A DNA stretch of 64,000 bases from contig JABRWF010000003.1 in assembly GCA_018343915.1 (NCBI GenBank), positions 4,712,001-4,776,000 of the forward strand, given 5' to 3'. The notes under the pieces are model-generated. The model was given only the letters and a program-made list of their open reading frames with translations, had not been told where the DNA came from and did not search any database. Source of the stretch: Agroathelia rolfsii. Lineage: Eukaryota > Basidiomycota > Agaricomycetes > Amylocorticiales > Amylocorticiaceae. Positions 10,923-23,066 of this stretch are shown piece by piece. The first letter of the stretch is position 1. Each line of letters begins with the position of its first letter. Position numbers and translations under genes: made by a program.

Positions 10923-12343
10923 TCAGCGAGTCTTGTCCTCGGCCAAGATGGCATCGTTGAGCTCGTCCAGAGGTGCCAATTCCTTCTTGTCCACCAGATC
11001 AAACTGACATGTGTGAGAAGACGCGATGACAGGTTAGCAACGCCGTCAATAGAAGAAAAAAAAAACGATGGCCAGCATAGCGGTTTAACTTAAAACCTCA
11101 ATTAGAGAGGAAGAAAGATAACCCACTTCAGTGATGAAAAGGAAAAAATGCCGATAACTTGTGTTTAGGTGAGCTGAAAAGAATATTACGACCGTTAGCG
11201 ATCAAAATACATATCTAATGGCCAAATTTTGAAGGAAAAAACGCAAGTGTGAAATAACAAGTACCTTCAATTCCCAAGGCACATATATGATCAAAATGGT
11301 TGCTATAAATATGCGCATAGACGCGGAAAAGCCGCCGAACGATGGTGCGCACGGTATCCCGGAAATTCTTAGGGAAAGGAACACCTGGGTATGGGTACGT
11401 CAGCGTGGGCCAATGACTAACGGGATTAATAGTGTAATGATTTTTCTCGTTTTGCCAAGGTGGCGATTGAAGAACAAAAATCGCTTAGAGGAATATAGTG
11501 ATACCGCTGTCACTAATCGTGCATGGCCTAGCCAAAGGCCGAACCCACCACGGTTGTTGTTTGATTCGACACTATGTATGGAACTTGAAGGGATAAAAAG
11601 TCAATACAAACCTATCTTGTTAGGAAACACCGCCTCGTTGTCTAACAGATTCTGCGTCCAGTTCATCAATGCATCAACATATTCTGGAGCGGCAAGCTTG
11701 GTGGGCTTTTTGTATCTCTCGCCGTCTTCCCATAGATATTCATATCTGTGATATGTTTATAGAGAGCGTGGGTGAGTATCAACGCTGATCAACGGCAAGA
11801 CCGAGTCGATAGATGAATTCACCGTGGGCCAGCCGACATAACCGGGCACTGAATTGCGAGCGTGTTAATGAGATTAAAGACTTCTTGGGTCTTGTCAAGC
11901 AACCTCACCTCTTGGGCTGTGCAGAATTCCGTGATGGTGCCATACAACATGTTCAGATGGTTGAAGAAGTCGACCGCTGTGCCATCGTGCAATTGACCAA
12001 ATTCAGGAGGGTACGTGATATTGAAGATCAAAAGAGCAGACCATGTACAGCAAGCCATTCGTTCAGATCCTCGCCTTCCGGTAGTTGTACGGCCAATCGA
12101 AGATTGCCAGACCCCTATGAGTGATAGTCGATGATCAGATGAAGGGAATCCCGAGACGAGTCCTCTATCGACCAACCAGAGTAGCTTCGGCGTATTTTCT
12201 CAGCTGGTATTGTTTCGTTCCTTCTGGGACATCCTTGCGAGGCTTGAATGTGCGAGTCTTGCCTCTATCCGAGCAACATTCAAGTCTATGGAGGGCACTT
12301 TGCTAAGAAAGGCAACAGCTTACAGCCCAAAGAAGGATGACAT
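10923..12343 (-). CDS. MOB1: Mob1, activator of NDR/LATS-type kinases
   Basis: Nine exons read leftwards: 12343-12324, 12264-12177, 12114-12042, 11976-11909, 11848-11823, 11745-11612, 11384-11265, 11173-11127, 11003-10923, giving 218 residues (human MOB1 is 216). Mob1 binds and activates Dbf2/Sid2-class kinases in mitotic exit, septation and Hippo-like signalling. The full Mob fold is visible: LPEGEDLNEWLAVHAVDFFN, then EFCTAQECPVMSAGP, YEYLWEDG, VPFPKNF and FRVYAHIYSNHF. The zinc ligands fall at Cys79, Cys84, His161 and His166, the same numbers as in human MOB1. The first exon has 20 nt and the fifth 26 nt, so simple ORF scanning misses most of the gene. Confidence 0.95.
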
Positions 12344-12697
12344 TGCAAAAGGGATATGAAGGGAGTTGATCTAGCCCGCAACCGAGGAAAAGAGAGCTGT
12401 TGTTCAACTAGTAGGAATCGTCTTCTGGCGATGATCTCGACTACGAGTTATGAAGCAGCAACGCCGGCAACCGTGAAACAAGGCTCATGGTGTGGCTGTG
12501 CCCTTCGCTTGAACTGTTTATGAACTGTTTATGCGTATCGCGCATATACGTACATACGCTTTGCTGGTCGCCATTGAGTGTGTAGTTTTAGGACCCAAAC
12601 AAATGGTAATATTAGCTACATTACTGTTATCTCGGCGCAGTAAACTATTTGGTGTATCTATTTATTGGCATTAAAGTTATAAATTATATTATACATA
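12344..12697. other. intergenic: MOB1 promoter / GST 3' flank
   Basis: 354 bp between two minus-strand genes; no coding signal. AT-rich near 12600-12690, consistent with the GST 3' end. Confidence 0.5.
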
Positions 12698-13819
12698 TCA
12701 TCGGCTTCCAGCGGCGGCCTCGACACCTTTTTGTACTTGTGGTCTAGCCTCAATGCGGTCGAACCAAGCCTGATGAGAGCCAGTCAGTAAACTAGAAGTC
12801 ATTAAACAATATTAACAGTAATCACTTTGACGCCAGGCCATTCATCGAGCGATTCAATACCAGCGAATTGGTGTACGCGTACCCAGCCAAGTCTGTTTGC
12901 ACTTTTAGATTGTCTCGTTAAGAAGAAATAGATGACACTTACGCATTTATATCTGCAATGGAGTAGGTACCCCGGCCGGGCCCAGCCAGGTAATCGCGGT
13001 TGGCAAGGCGGATATTTAGAACGCTATACAAGCGCTTGGTTTCGTCAAGATAACCTGGTAGATTCATGGGGGGTAAGTATCTGAATCCTTTGTTTTAGTC
13101 ACACGTAAGAACTGACGTTTCTTGGCGTAAGGGATGTCTTCTGGAGCAAATCTGCCAAAGTGATTTGCTTTTACATTCATGTTAAAACGTGAAACTTGCG
13201 CGAAACGATGGGAGCAATAATACCTTGTCCTTGCATAGGACCAATACCACCGTGCTAAACGAATGTATGTTCATGAGCCGACTCCAGCGCCTACAATTGT
13301 GGCATCACTTACGGCAAAGAAGATCCATTGAAGCATTTCGCTATAGTCATTCGGACTCTTTACGGGGTCAAAGATGAAAAGACCTTCTTTGTCGTAGTGC
13401 TGCCCCAAGTAAAGCAGGATAGCAGCGGTTTCGAAAACGTTAAAGTTGCCACGAGCACGATCCGTGATGGCAGGGATACGGCCATTGGGGTTTATCTCAA
13501 TGAACCACGGCTCTTTCTGCTGGTTGGTGGATATGTCAATGTTCTTTTGACTGCGAATCCATTCAACATTGCTGCTTTCGGGAATGCCATTGCAAAATAC
13601 TCACTCATATTCGAGCCCATACTTGGCCTTTAGTTCTTCCAGATAGATTGAGACCTTGAAGCCGTTAGGCGTACGGGCCGTGTAGAGCATTATAGGCTTT
13701 TCGGACATTGTGGAGAGGAGACGGCGGGATAGGGTGCTTGTAATAGTAGACTGGGGGGCGAATGTATGTGGAAGGGATGTGCGGGACAGGCGAGACAAGT
13801 TAGAGAATATCGATGACAT
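12698..13819 (-). CDS. Ure2-like glutathione S-transferase
   Basis: Seven exons read leftwards: 13819-13605, 13550-13313, 13254-13224, 13167-13117, 13054-12943, 12892-12826, 12769-12698, giving 261 residues from the first Met. The thioredoxin-like N-domain contains [20 protein letters not shown], the cis-Pro segment NGRIPAITD and the EAT-type [14 protein letters not shown] region. The helical C-domain contains [14 protein letters not shown] and [18 protein letters not shown]. This layout is the Ure2p/GTT2-related class common in fungi, which conjugates glutathione or reduces peroxides. The first 37 residues are Ser/Arg-rich without acids ([17 protein letters not shown]) and look like a mitochondrial presequence. 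A second Met at 13708 would give a 224-residue cytosolic enzyme. Confidence 0.88.
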
Positions 13820-14233
13820 GGCTGCACACCGTCACTTTATATCCAAGATTCCAAGAGCGTTATTGATAATCGATTTGATTATGAGGCCTGGCGCCTGAAG
13901 ACCCTTATGAAGGTCAACCTTGTAACGTCGCCTGACGTCAGCCTCCAATCGATCCCGCCGATGTTCGTAGATTAGTCAGTCACTTTCCGATGACCAAGCT
14001 CAGCCTGAGGATGAGCAATATTGCAGCCATTCTTGCGCGTCCCGTCCGTCTAGCATTGTACCATCGCACGATATTCGCGTAAATAAAGGATATGGAGTGT
14101 TGACCCATGGTTGATTCATTGAATTGACAAGAATCACAGACACGACGGATAGACGAGTAGTAAGCTGTCGGAAGCTGTCGGCCTATACAGGGCATGCTCA
14201 GGCTTGATGCAATGACGCTCTTCAAATGTTGCC
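13820..14233. promoter_or_regulatory. divergent promoter GST / MCUR1-like
   Basis: 414 bp between outward-facing starts. No motif is claimed. Confidence 0.45.
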
Positions 14234-15483
14234 ATGCTTCCTCGACGACCTCCGCCAGCGCTGAGGCTGGGCTTGCTCAGGACCAACGATTCATCTCTTC
14301 CAATAACTGCCAGACCAAGGATAATTGCCAGATTTAACGCACGCACATATGCCTCAAGTTCTCGAGATGACAGTAAAGCGAGTGACATCAGTGATCCCCC
14401 TCGACCCAGCGACTCCGACTTTATAGCTTCACCGCCGTCGATATCTCTCGGACATCCTGCAGACCCTAGGAACTCATTTCCAGACCAAGGAAACTCCCCG
14501 TCCAGGTCCAATGATTCGAGTTCGTCGGCGTCTGACTCGTCCCCACGCTCGGGTCCACCAACCGTCTCGAATCCTCCGTTGATGTTTCGTACGGCGAGCC
14601 CGTCAACAATGCCGGCCTATGCTAAGCCCCCTTTCCATACTGTTTGTACCTTGTTCTTGCCTTGTGTATCCAACCATAAGCAATCTCATTTTGTCTAGCA
14701 CCAATTCTTTGCCGTACTTGAGAAAACCTTTCCTACCCCAACAGCACGCAGTTTAATGCGTGCATGCCGCGCACTTCTCGTCGATCGAATTGGGAGAGTT
14801 CACCGAGAGGCCTTAACAATGAAGGATCTTGACAATGTCCGTCATTTACAGTATATCTCTTCCGTGTCTCTTGTTGTCTCATCAATACAGTGGTGCATAT
14901 AGCAAGCATACCTGTTTAAAGCGGCGTTATCGGAGCTACGTGCCGAATGGACCTCAAGTGCAAGGAACGACGCAGCTGCGATACGTACGGCCACAACCGC
15001 GTTGAGACGTGAAGTGGATCGCCTGGATGCAAAGATGAAGGAGCATATCACACAACTAAAACATGAGTACGTCATAATTGACACCAGAACCAAACATCAA
15101 GAAACTTAAAAATACCACAGGATTCAAATGGAAGTTGATAATCGCAAAAATGAGGCTCGCACTGAGCTTAAAGAGCAAGATATCATGATCGAGGCAAGCA
15201 GATATCTAACATTTAGGTCCAATTCCAAACCTTACACGTCCTTTAGAGTGTTGTCAACAAGTCCATAGTAACTCTAAGTGAGCTACGAACAGACATTGAA
15301 GAAATTAAATGGGAGAATATGCGGAGATCTGTCCTTGCTCTATCAGCTTTCTTAGTAGTCATCATTCTCAGCCTGGAGCTCCGTCCAAAGGCACCTCCGC
15401 CACCCCCGCCAGCGCCTCCACGAGGTCCTACCGATACATTGCCACCAGGGGAAGGACTCGATCGGATGGAGTATGCTACTTAA
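14234..15483 (+). CDS. DUF1640 / MCUR1-like mitochondrial coiled-coil inner-membrane protein
   Basis: Five exons: 14234-14641, 14699-14836, 14903-15066, 15121-15193, 15247-15483, giving 339 residues. The family (animal MCUR1/CCDC90B, yeast Fmp32/Put7) sits in the mitochondrial inner membrane and is linked to calcium uptake, proline metabolism and cytochrome oxidase assembly. The N-terminus is Arg/Leu-rich, as expected for a presequence. From residue 137 comes [19 protein letters not shown], then a long coiled coil ending in EELKWENM-like [12 protein letters not shown] single transmembrane helix ([17 protein letters not shown]) and a Pro-rich tail follow. Intron 4 (15194-15246) begins with GCAAGC, a GC-AG intron, required because the reading frame otherwise stops. 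Confidence 0.88.
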
Positions 15484-15662
15484 TTTTCCTTTTCCTTTTT
15501 CTTTTTATTTCATCATAAGATGGATTTTATTAGCCGGCCCACAAAAGCTCAGATCTGGAACAATCTGCAATGCCGATGTAGATAGTTTATATATCCCCTC
15601 CATAAAGTACATACATTCACTCCCTAATACCATACAGGAAAAAAAAAGTATTAAGCCAAGTC

Positions 15663-16392
15663 TTAAACCGCTAGTTTCTCTATCTTGTCAGTTAGATTAC
15701 TGACATCCTTGTCTTGCGACCCTGATGACTTTGCCTTGTCCTTATCCGCGTTTTCCCCAGCATTAGCAGTCGCTGCCGCTGAGCTTGCGGCAGCGGCAGC
15801 AGTCTTGCCCGGTGTATTTGATTTGGATGCATCTTGTTCGTCGTCGTCGTCTTCCCAGTTATCCCTGACTGGGTCTGAAGGGTTGGCAACAGCTTCATCC
15901 CTCTTCTGTGCCCTCTTCTCTTTGCGTTTCTCGTTCTTCTTCGCCGCCTTGCTCTTCGCAGCTCCTCCTCCTCCTCCTCCTCCAGCAGCACCAGCACCAC
16001 CAGCACCACTTGCTCCCGGCTTGGCAGCGGAAGATGGTGGTGGGGTCCATCCAATGATATGCCCCTTGGGCAGCGCATTGGCGTCCATCTGCGCCTGCCG
16101 TGTGCCTCTAAACCGCTTCACATCTTCTTGCGGTGTGAATCCAGGACGGATCTTGATCTCTTTGCGGACTCTGTTAGAAAGTAGAGATAGATAGATATTG
16201 CTTAGATGTCGATAGTACAAAAGGCAAGGAGAGCAAGCAAGGCAATCGGGAGAGAGGGGAGAGGGGACAAAAAGGGGATCAGACGTACGTTCCATCTGGC
16301 CTACGTGATTCTGGGACGACTCGCTGGAGTGTGCGTGGGTCGACAGCAATGCCGGCAGTGGTTTTGTCTGGGATTATAGCCGGCTTGGACAT
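15663..16392 (-). CDS. PYM1: PYM, Mago/Y14-binding exon junction complex disassembly factor
   Basis: Two exons read leftwards: 16392-16289 and 16170-15663 (118-nt intron), 203 residues. PYM (WIBG) binds the Mago-Y14 heterodimer and the small ribosomal subunit and strips exon junction complexes during translation. The N-terminal Mago-binding motif is complete: AVDPRTLQRVVPESRRPDGT followed by VRKEIKIRPGFTPQEDV. The middle has a Gly/Ala tract (about residues 95-115), then a Lys-rich helix KNEKRKEKRAQKRDEA, and an acidic stretch DNWEDDDDEQDA resembling the eIF2A-like C-terminal region. It is divergent from GPN3. A PYM gene fits the intron-dense gene structures seen here. Confidence 0.93.
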
Positions 16393-16654
16393 TCTCTTAG
16401 TTGCGGGATGTAGAAGCAAAAAAAAAAAAAAAAGGTGATCTAATTGGTGCAATAGATGTATGCCGCCGAACCGAGAGTGTGAGTTGTAATTACGTTGTAT
16501 GATTACTAGATGAAATCTGATGAAATTCAAGTGTAAAGAGAAAGATCTGCTTCCGTTTTGCCAGTGTTACTTTTGTGAATCTTGACTGTGGACCTCCAAC
16601 TGGCAATCTCATCCATTCATTTCTTCTTTGCTCTCCAGTTGCTAGATTAGCTAG
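16393..16654. promoter_or_regulatory. divergent promoter PYM / GPN3
   Basis: 262 bp between start codons, including a 16-nt poly(A) run at about 16419-16434 just upstream of PYM. Confidence 0.5.
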
Positions 16655-17891
16655 ATGCGTTACGCAGTACTCGTAACAGGACCTGCAGGGGCAGGAAAAT
16701 CAACTCTCTCATCTGCCTTCCTCAATCACCTTGCAGCCTCCAAGCGGACGGGTCACCTCGTCAATCTCGATCCCGCAGCGGAGACACACGGATACGAGTA
16801 TCAGCCTGTGATTGATATTCGCGACCTCATCAGTCTTGAAGATGTAATGGAAGAGCTCGGATACGGGCCCAATGGTGGACTTGTGTATTGCTTCGAGTGA
16901 GTGAGTGACTTGAAGATGGATTCTTCATATACGTGTAATCTTACATTTCAACGTTTGTGTTGCAGATATTTACTACAAAACATGGACTGGCTCGAAGAAG
17001 AGCTGGGAAATTTTGAGGATGACTATCTTGTCATTGACTGCCCAGGTCTGTTGTGCATAGTCTGACACATCTTATTCTCTCCCTCAAGTTTTCTTACACC
17101 AATTTTCCATTAGGCCAGATCGAATTATACACACACCACTCTTTCTTGCCTACGCTAGCGAAAAACCTCAGTCGACTTGGCATTCGTACCTGCGCCGTTT
17201 ATCTCATAGAGTCTCAATTCATGGAGGACCGATACAAATTCTTCAGGTATGGAACTTAGAAGGCAGTCTATTCATCTGAGATGTGCTTAGTAAAGATCAT
17301 GATATGCAGTGGTGTCCTATCTGCGATGTCTGCCATGGTTAACTTGGAAATACCATGGGTTAATATCATGACCAAGATGGATCTCGTCAAGCAAGGGACA
17401 GACGGACCGGGACGCAATGGTATTAGAAGAAGAAAAGACATCGCTCGGTATGCCTAATCACAAAATATCTCCGACTTGATTTATCAATTGCATCACTTTA
17501 GGTATCTTGACCCTGACCCATTACTCTTGGCAACTCGGATCGGAGAGGAAGGTAACAAACAAAATCCACGTTTTCATGCACTGAATCAAGCTCTGGTCCA
17601 GCTGGTATGTGCTGATGATTTTGACGCTTTGAAGATTAAATACTGAGTAGGTGTAGATCGAAGATCACCCACTGGTGTCGTTCCTGCCACTGGATTTGAC
17701 ATCAACGGAATCGTTGGAGGTCATCGTTAGTCATGTTGATTACACTATACAATATGGAGAGGACGAGGAACCGAAAGAGGCAAGTTGCCTTGCTTTTCCT
17801 TTGCTCTATTCGCTCTGTATACTTAATCGACACTTGTCTGCTCCCGCAGCCCCATGACCTTGACGAGGGTGACTTTGCCGACTTAGAGTAG
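16655..17891 (+). CDS. GPN3: GPN-loop GTPase 3
   Basis: Seven exons: 16655-16896, 16966-17045, 17114-17246, 17310-17447, 17502-17604, 17657-17779, 17850-17891, giving 286 residues. GPN3 acts with GPN1/GPN2 in assembly and nuclear import of RNA polymerase II. The P-loop GPAGAGKST is at residues 9-17. The switch-region NLDPAAE and the diagnostic Gly-Pro-Asn loop in YGPNGGL (71-73) follow. The G3-like segment is DCPGQIELYTH, and MTKMDLV is the G4 guanine-specificity motif. The last intron (17780-17849) starts with GCAAGT, a GC-AG intron. Reading through it would replace the acidic family-typical end (DLDEGDFADLE) by an unrelated tail. Confidence 0.95.
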
Positions 17892-18612
17892 ATTCATACT
17901 TCCCAGAGAAACGTACCTTGATTCCGCAGCTCATTAACCGTGTAGTGTGGATCACGACCTGAAATGCGGATGTTGTCTCATTGCAGATAGTTATCACATA
18001 TGATGTAGGTCGAAAGATCGGATAGGAGAGGGCAACGGTTGTTAGCACTGGCTTGAGCCGAGAAGTTACAAATTACAGGAGGTAAAATAAAAAAATAAAA
18101 AATTAGCTGTTATAATATTATGCTATCATGGTAGAAGACTTATAAATGACTGAGGTAATTGAAGAGGTAAACGCCTGACGCACACGCTGGTTACCTTGTA
18201 TAGATTCTGTCAGGTCAGTTGGCGGGATGCTCTGAAATAGCAGATTGTGAAAATGAGTATAACGACCCGAATATGTATCATAAGCTGCTTTTCCGGCTCC
18301 CTCGAAGTTCTTCTGGCTGCATAGCCATGATTGAAATCGTTGATGATGATGTCGTTGGGAGCTTGGGATCAGTTTTGTTGTTGGGCCCATAGCCGTTGGG
18401 GGGTGACTATGACACGGCACGTGCTGCCGTACGGAGGATCCAACGGAGAGCTATGAGGGATGTGTCAGAGATGCTGACGCATCTGCGTGACGCGTGACAA
18501 GGCTTTAAACGAGGGCTGGAATGTGCAGGAGTGTTACTGCAGTTGCTCGCCCGCCTCCCTCCTGCTCTTTTGCCTTGCTCTTTGCTCGTCTTCCTCTCCG
18601 GCCCTCTCAGCC
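17892..18612. other. intergenic, promoter of the GT32 gene
   Basis: 721 bp between tandem plus-strand genes. No open frame with family support. A CT-rich stretch lies at 18540-18610 just before the GT32 start. Confidence 0.5.
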
Positions 18613-20392
18613 ATGTTCCAAATCCGGAGAAGGACGCTCTATATTGCCCTGTCCATATTGGGTCTCTTCCTAACTGGAACTGTGCTCGTGCTCTCATCCA
18701 TATCCTACTACCTTTCTATCAACACCGCAGCCTATCTCACTGAGAGTGAGGTGCCTATTTTGCCAAACACCACCCGCTGGAATGCATCGGACCATGGTAC
18801 TGTAGAACGTATTCCGAGGATCCTACATCAGACATGGAAGTCGGAGACATTGCCGCCCAAATGGCAGGGCATCTCCAAGGCCTGCCGCGACATGATGCCA
18901 GACTAGTATGTCCTTCTCACAGCCTCTTTCCCTGTGTACACAACAAAACTGCATAACATGCATAAACCTCCATTTTTTCGCATGTACCTTGGTATCCATA
19001 TCTTAATGACAAATCTGCAGTGAATATATGCTTTGGACCGATGCTGGCTCGCGTGACTTTATCGCAGAGCACTACCCATGGTTCCTGGATACTTACGACG
19101 GTTACGAGTATACCATCCAACGCGCGGACGTTATCCGCTATTTCGTCCTCTATCACTATGGCGGTATTTATCTCGATCTTGACATTGGTTGTAACAAGCC
19201 CATCGACCCTTTGCTTGTCTACCCTGTCATCCTGCCCAAGACAATTCCCGTTGGTGTTTCAAATGACTTGATCTTTTCCGAAAAAGGTCACCCATTCATG
19301 GAGCAAACGATCCACAACCTCGTCACGTTTGATCACAACTGGGTACTCAACTATCCCACCGTCATGTTCTCCACTGGACCTATGTTCCTTTCCTTCCAGT
19401 ACGGCCTCTGGACTTCAGCTCACCCCAACATGGAAGACGACTTGAGCGGGGAAGTGCGCATCTTGCCTAAGTCACTTTACGGCAAGAACGCGAAGCCGGG
19501 AGAGGCTCCTCATTCATTCTTCTCTCACTGGTACGGCAGCAGCTGGCATGCTGACGACGCTGCATTCATCACCTTCCTCGGCAAGTGGGGCAAAGGTCTC
19601 ATGTGGATCGGCCTCGTTATTCTCGTTGTCGGTCTCCTGCGCCTGGCCCTGTCAGGTCCCAAGCAACGCAAGTACAATTTGCGTCGTACTGGTGGTTATG
19701 ACGTCGTTCTCCCCCACTGGACCCACCGTCACGATGGTCGCCGCCACATTGATTTCGGGTGGCTTTCGATTCCTTCCTCGGCTGCGTCGACGACGATGCC
19801 TTCCCCTGAGCTGACAAGCCCTGTGGATGAAGATCATGTGTCCTTGTTGCCCGTGCCATTTGAAGACATCAATGAACTGTCTCCGGCATCATCCGAGTTT
19901 TCCGTAGACGTCCATGCCCAGTCGCGCGCTGGCCCGGCGTCAGGCACACAAGTAATCTACGATGCCATGCGCCGAGCGCGCGATCGTGCTTATGGTCTTC
20001 TTAGCTCCTCGCACCCGGGCGATTCCCATAGGCACTCATCCTCGCGCTCGCGACAGCACCGTCGGAGCCGCTCACGTGGAGTATTGTTTTTCTTGCCCGC
20101 CTACCTGCGCCGCTCTGACGATGTGGAGTTGGGGTCCTCGCCTCATGCTCACTCGACACGTCCTGCTGTCTCTCGCTCTACGTCGTCCGGGTCGATTTCC
20201 TCAGCGCCACCACAGTATGATGAAGAAGATGAGGAACGTGCGGCCTTGTTGGAACGTGAACAGCAAGGAGACTCATCCACCGCAAGTGCACGCTCGCACT
20301 CGCCCCACCCTCTGCGCAAGAAGCCTATCCCTGCGCCGCTTTCTGGCCTTGATTCGCATCATCGCGATCAGTATGATGGCGGCTCGGCATGA
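18613..20392 (+). CDS. GT32 mannosyltransferase, MIPC synthase catalytic subunit (SUR1/CSG1-like)
   Basis: Two exons, 18613-18905 and 19021-20392, 554 residues. The enzyme transfers mannose from GDP-mannose to inositol phosphorylceramide in the Golgi. A type II signal anchor lies at residues 9-38 (LYIALSILGLFLTGTVLVLS). The catalytic domain has RIPRILHQTWKS, YEYMLWTD and the DxD metal site in GGIYLDLDIG (Asp150, Asp152), and the late HWYGSSWHADDAAF motif. A second hydrophobic helix (MWIGLVILVVGLLRLAL) follows. The last ~200 residues are Ser/Arg/His-rich and probably cytosolic, longer than in yeast Sur1. A regulatory Csg2-like partner is expected elsewhere. Choice among Sur1/Csh1 paralogues is not possible here. 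Confidence 0.88.
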
Positions 20393-21109
20393 GCACATTT
20401 CCTCGGCATTTTTCTCGATCATCATTATCGTTCCTTGCGTTTCTGGAGTCTCTTCTTCCCACTACTGTAATCCGCATCCAACCTAGGATTGTTCCCTTTT
20501 ATTTCTCGTCACCTGTGTCCATCCGTCTCTCCACTTTCTGCATTTTTTCATCACATAGCTAAAGCAAGAAGTTTAGTGCATGGCCTATTTACATTGTGAC
20601 CCTTTTGAGATACCCTACTTTGCCACTCCTAACCCCGCACACTCATATTCTCCTCTTCTTTTAGTAGCATATGCTTGTCTTGGCTTTTCTTTTGTGATTC
20701 ACCGTCTGATCTCATACGCCTTCATGTGCTTCTTCTATCTGTTTTCCTTCATGTGGGGGTTTAATTTAATACGGATACATGTAAAACCCAGAGTGGGAGG
20801 CCATAGAAAGGTAAGAAGTAGCACCCGTTCTATCTTTTTCTTTCACTCGTTTTTACCATCGCCGCTCGTTTCGTACAACATTTTTTTTTTAAAAAAGGCA
20901 GCCATACTTTAGAATTTTTGCCAGAATACACTGCAGTTAATAGTCCCCAAGACACAACATTCGGACTTAAGGTCATCATCGTCAGTACAGATCAAGAGCA
21001 GCAAAGATAATCAGAAAATAAATAGATTCTTTGTATCCTAGATGTGATTTCATAAATACTGTGCGATCCTGATGGATTATGGTTACGGTGATCCGTGTTC
21101 TGTTCATCA
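20393..21109. other. 717 bp between convergent genes
   Basis: 3' flanks of the GT32 gene and the MFS gene. A poly(T)/poly(A) junction at 20881-20896 is the only notable sequence. Confidence 0.5.
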
Positions 21110-23066
21110 TTAGACTACAAGTATGGAAACGGCCAACATCCCGATAGCGCTAATGAGATACGTCATGGAGGGTCCAAAGGTCCAGTACGATGCGCATGCT
21201 GGAGAGATTAGGAAAAGTATGAAACACCAATGATGGCATTATAATTAATAATAGCAACAACATACCAAGTAATGGTCCGATAGCGCGGCCCAGCTGGCCA
21301 GACGACCTAAAACGACCTAACGCCTTGCCCTTGGCCAATTGACCGTTGGAAGTACTATTTTTGTCGGCTTCCGTGGCATCATCGCATTGCAAGGACGCCA
21401 GCGCCGTTAGCGAGTTCACTACTGTAGCGCTTGTGAATGCAAAGCAGAGCGCTGCACCTTGCAGCACACGCATGGCACCTGCACTAGTGCCCTGCTGGTC
21501 TGCACTGACGAAGTGTGGGAGGAGAGAGAGCAAGAACAGGCCAGCGGTGCAAGCGTGAATGCCTCGCTTGGCCATGCGGCCTTCGCCGACCTTGGACATG
21601 GCGCGGCGTACATAGCCTCCTTGCAGTAAAGCGCTGACGACACCAATTGAGCCGATTAAGGCGCCATTTTGCTTGTTGTTCCAGTCGAGCACTATGTACA
21701 TATAAGGTAGCTCAGTTGAAGAAAGGATTAGAACCAAGTATGCAGAGAAAAACACTCACAGTCGAAAGTAAGGAAAGTAAGTGTGTATTCAGCACCAGAA
21801 AAGATGCAGAGGAAGAAGAAATGGAGTCTCTGAGCGGCGCGTAAACGAGCAAGACGCTCTTGTACGGTGCCTTGCATGTGAATGGAAGAGTCAGGTTTCT
21901 CAGAGATAGGCGTGTCCGTCTTTTCGGCAGCGCCCGTACGTTTCTTGAGTCCTTGTTCTCCACTGGTCGCTGCGCCGCTTGCCATAGCACTTGGTGTGTC
22001 GTTTGTATTAGTGCTTGATTCCAATTTACGACCACGCGTCTCGGGTAATGCAACTGCCAGGAAAATCGTTTCGAGTACAAGGAGTACGACTGTGAGTGCA
22101 GCAGGCACGGCATACACATTCAACTCTACTCCCCATGTACGTGTAGCAGGAGGCGCCGGCCGTGATGCAAAGTAGGCGCCGATAGGTGGACCAATACAGA
22201 AGCAAATTGCAAATGCAATGCCGACCTGGGCCAGAGCTTTTGAGCGTGTCTCGGCAGTTGTGATGTCAGATAGTATGGCACTATAGGTAGAAATAATTAG
22301 TATGCTCCGAATGCACTGAGAAACAACAAAGCATACATGGCAAGTTGTACATTGCCTTCGCTGAGGCCACCAACGACTCTGGAGAGCATATACGATGCAA
22401 ATGTCGTTGATTGTACCCATCTATATAGTTTATGTTAGTTTGTGTGCTTCACCAGGCTGTATGCAACGCACAATACGGCAGAAATGATGTTGCCAGCCAT
22501 GGTTATCAGCAATACGCGCTTACGACCATATCGATCGGAGAGAGAGCCAATGTATGGTGCAACAAAGAATTGGAGCGTCCTGAGGCGATCGTTAGGGATT
22601 TTAGAAGTGATAGAGTGCCCAAGTGCCTACGAGAATACAGAGCCCATCAGACCGCCTAGACATGAAGTCAGAAAATCAGAAAATCTAACAATGTTGGAGG
22701 ATTTGCGTTATCAATCATACCTAGCAAAACAACATCCCATCGGTTGGAATGAGTGGCAGGATTGTAAAACAGTCCTCGAATATATGATACAACATAGAGT
22801 GTCCAGGAGAGGAAGCCATTGGGATCGCCTGACTCTCGCTGAAGAGATTTTCGTATATGGTTCCCATCACATTGAATAGATTGTGGCTTACAACAGTGTA
22901 CCATTCGACCAAACGAGGGAAGAGTGGCAGAGGAATTGTGAAGGCTGGAAAGTAGGGTCGCTTCTTAGCCTATTGGACCCACTAGTTTAGATCTTAACTT
23001 TAGGTAGTGCGTACCAAATAGATCAAGAACGAGCGATAGAAAGACAACAAGCTGTACGTTGGGCAT
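21110..23066 (-). CDS. MFS transporter (TETRAN/MFSD10-like)
   Basis: Nine exons read leftwards: 23066-23015, 22944-22892, 22838-22721, 22655-22631, 22579-22472, 22420-22337, 22280-21760, 21691-21266, 21198-21110, giving 491 residues. Twelve hydrophobic segments are expected. The MFS signature after helix 2 is clear in APYIGSLSDRYGRKRVLL. Also seen are FASYMLSRVVGGLSEGNVQL and GIAFAICFCIGPPIGAYFAS, which recall the tetracycline-transporter-like group including human MFSD10. Substrate is unknown (organic anions/drugs in animals). The central loop (about residues 250-310) is long and polar. The fourth exon has only 25 nt. No clustering with biosynthetic genes, so a housekeeping role is more likely than cluster-linked export. 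Confidence 0.85.

Noticed and set aside
10463..11002. 179-codon minus-strand frame downstream of MOB1
   Set aside because: It overlaps the last MOB1 exon in another frame and is His/Ser/Phe low-complexity.
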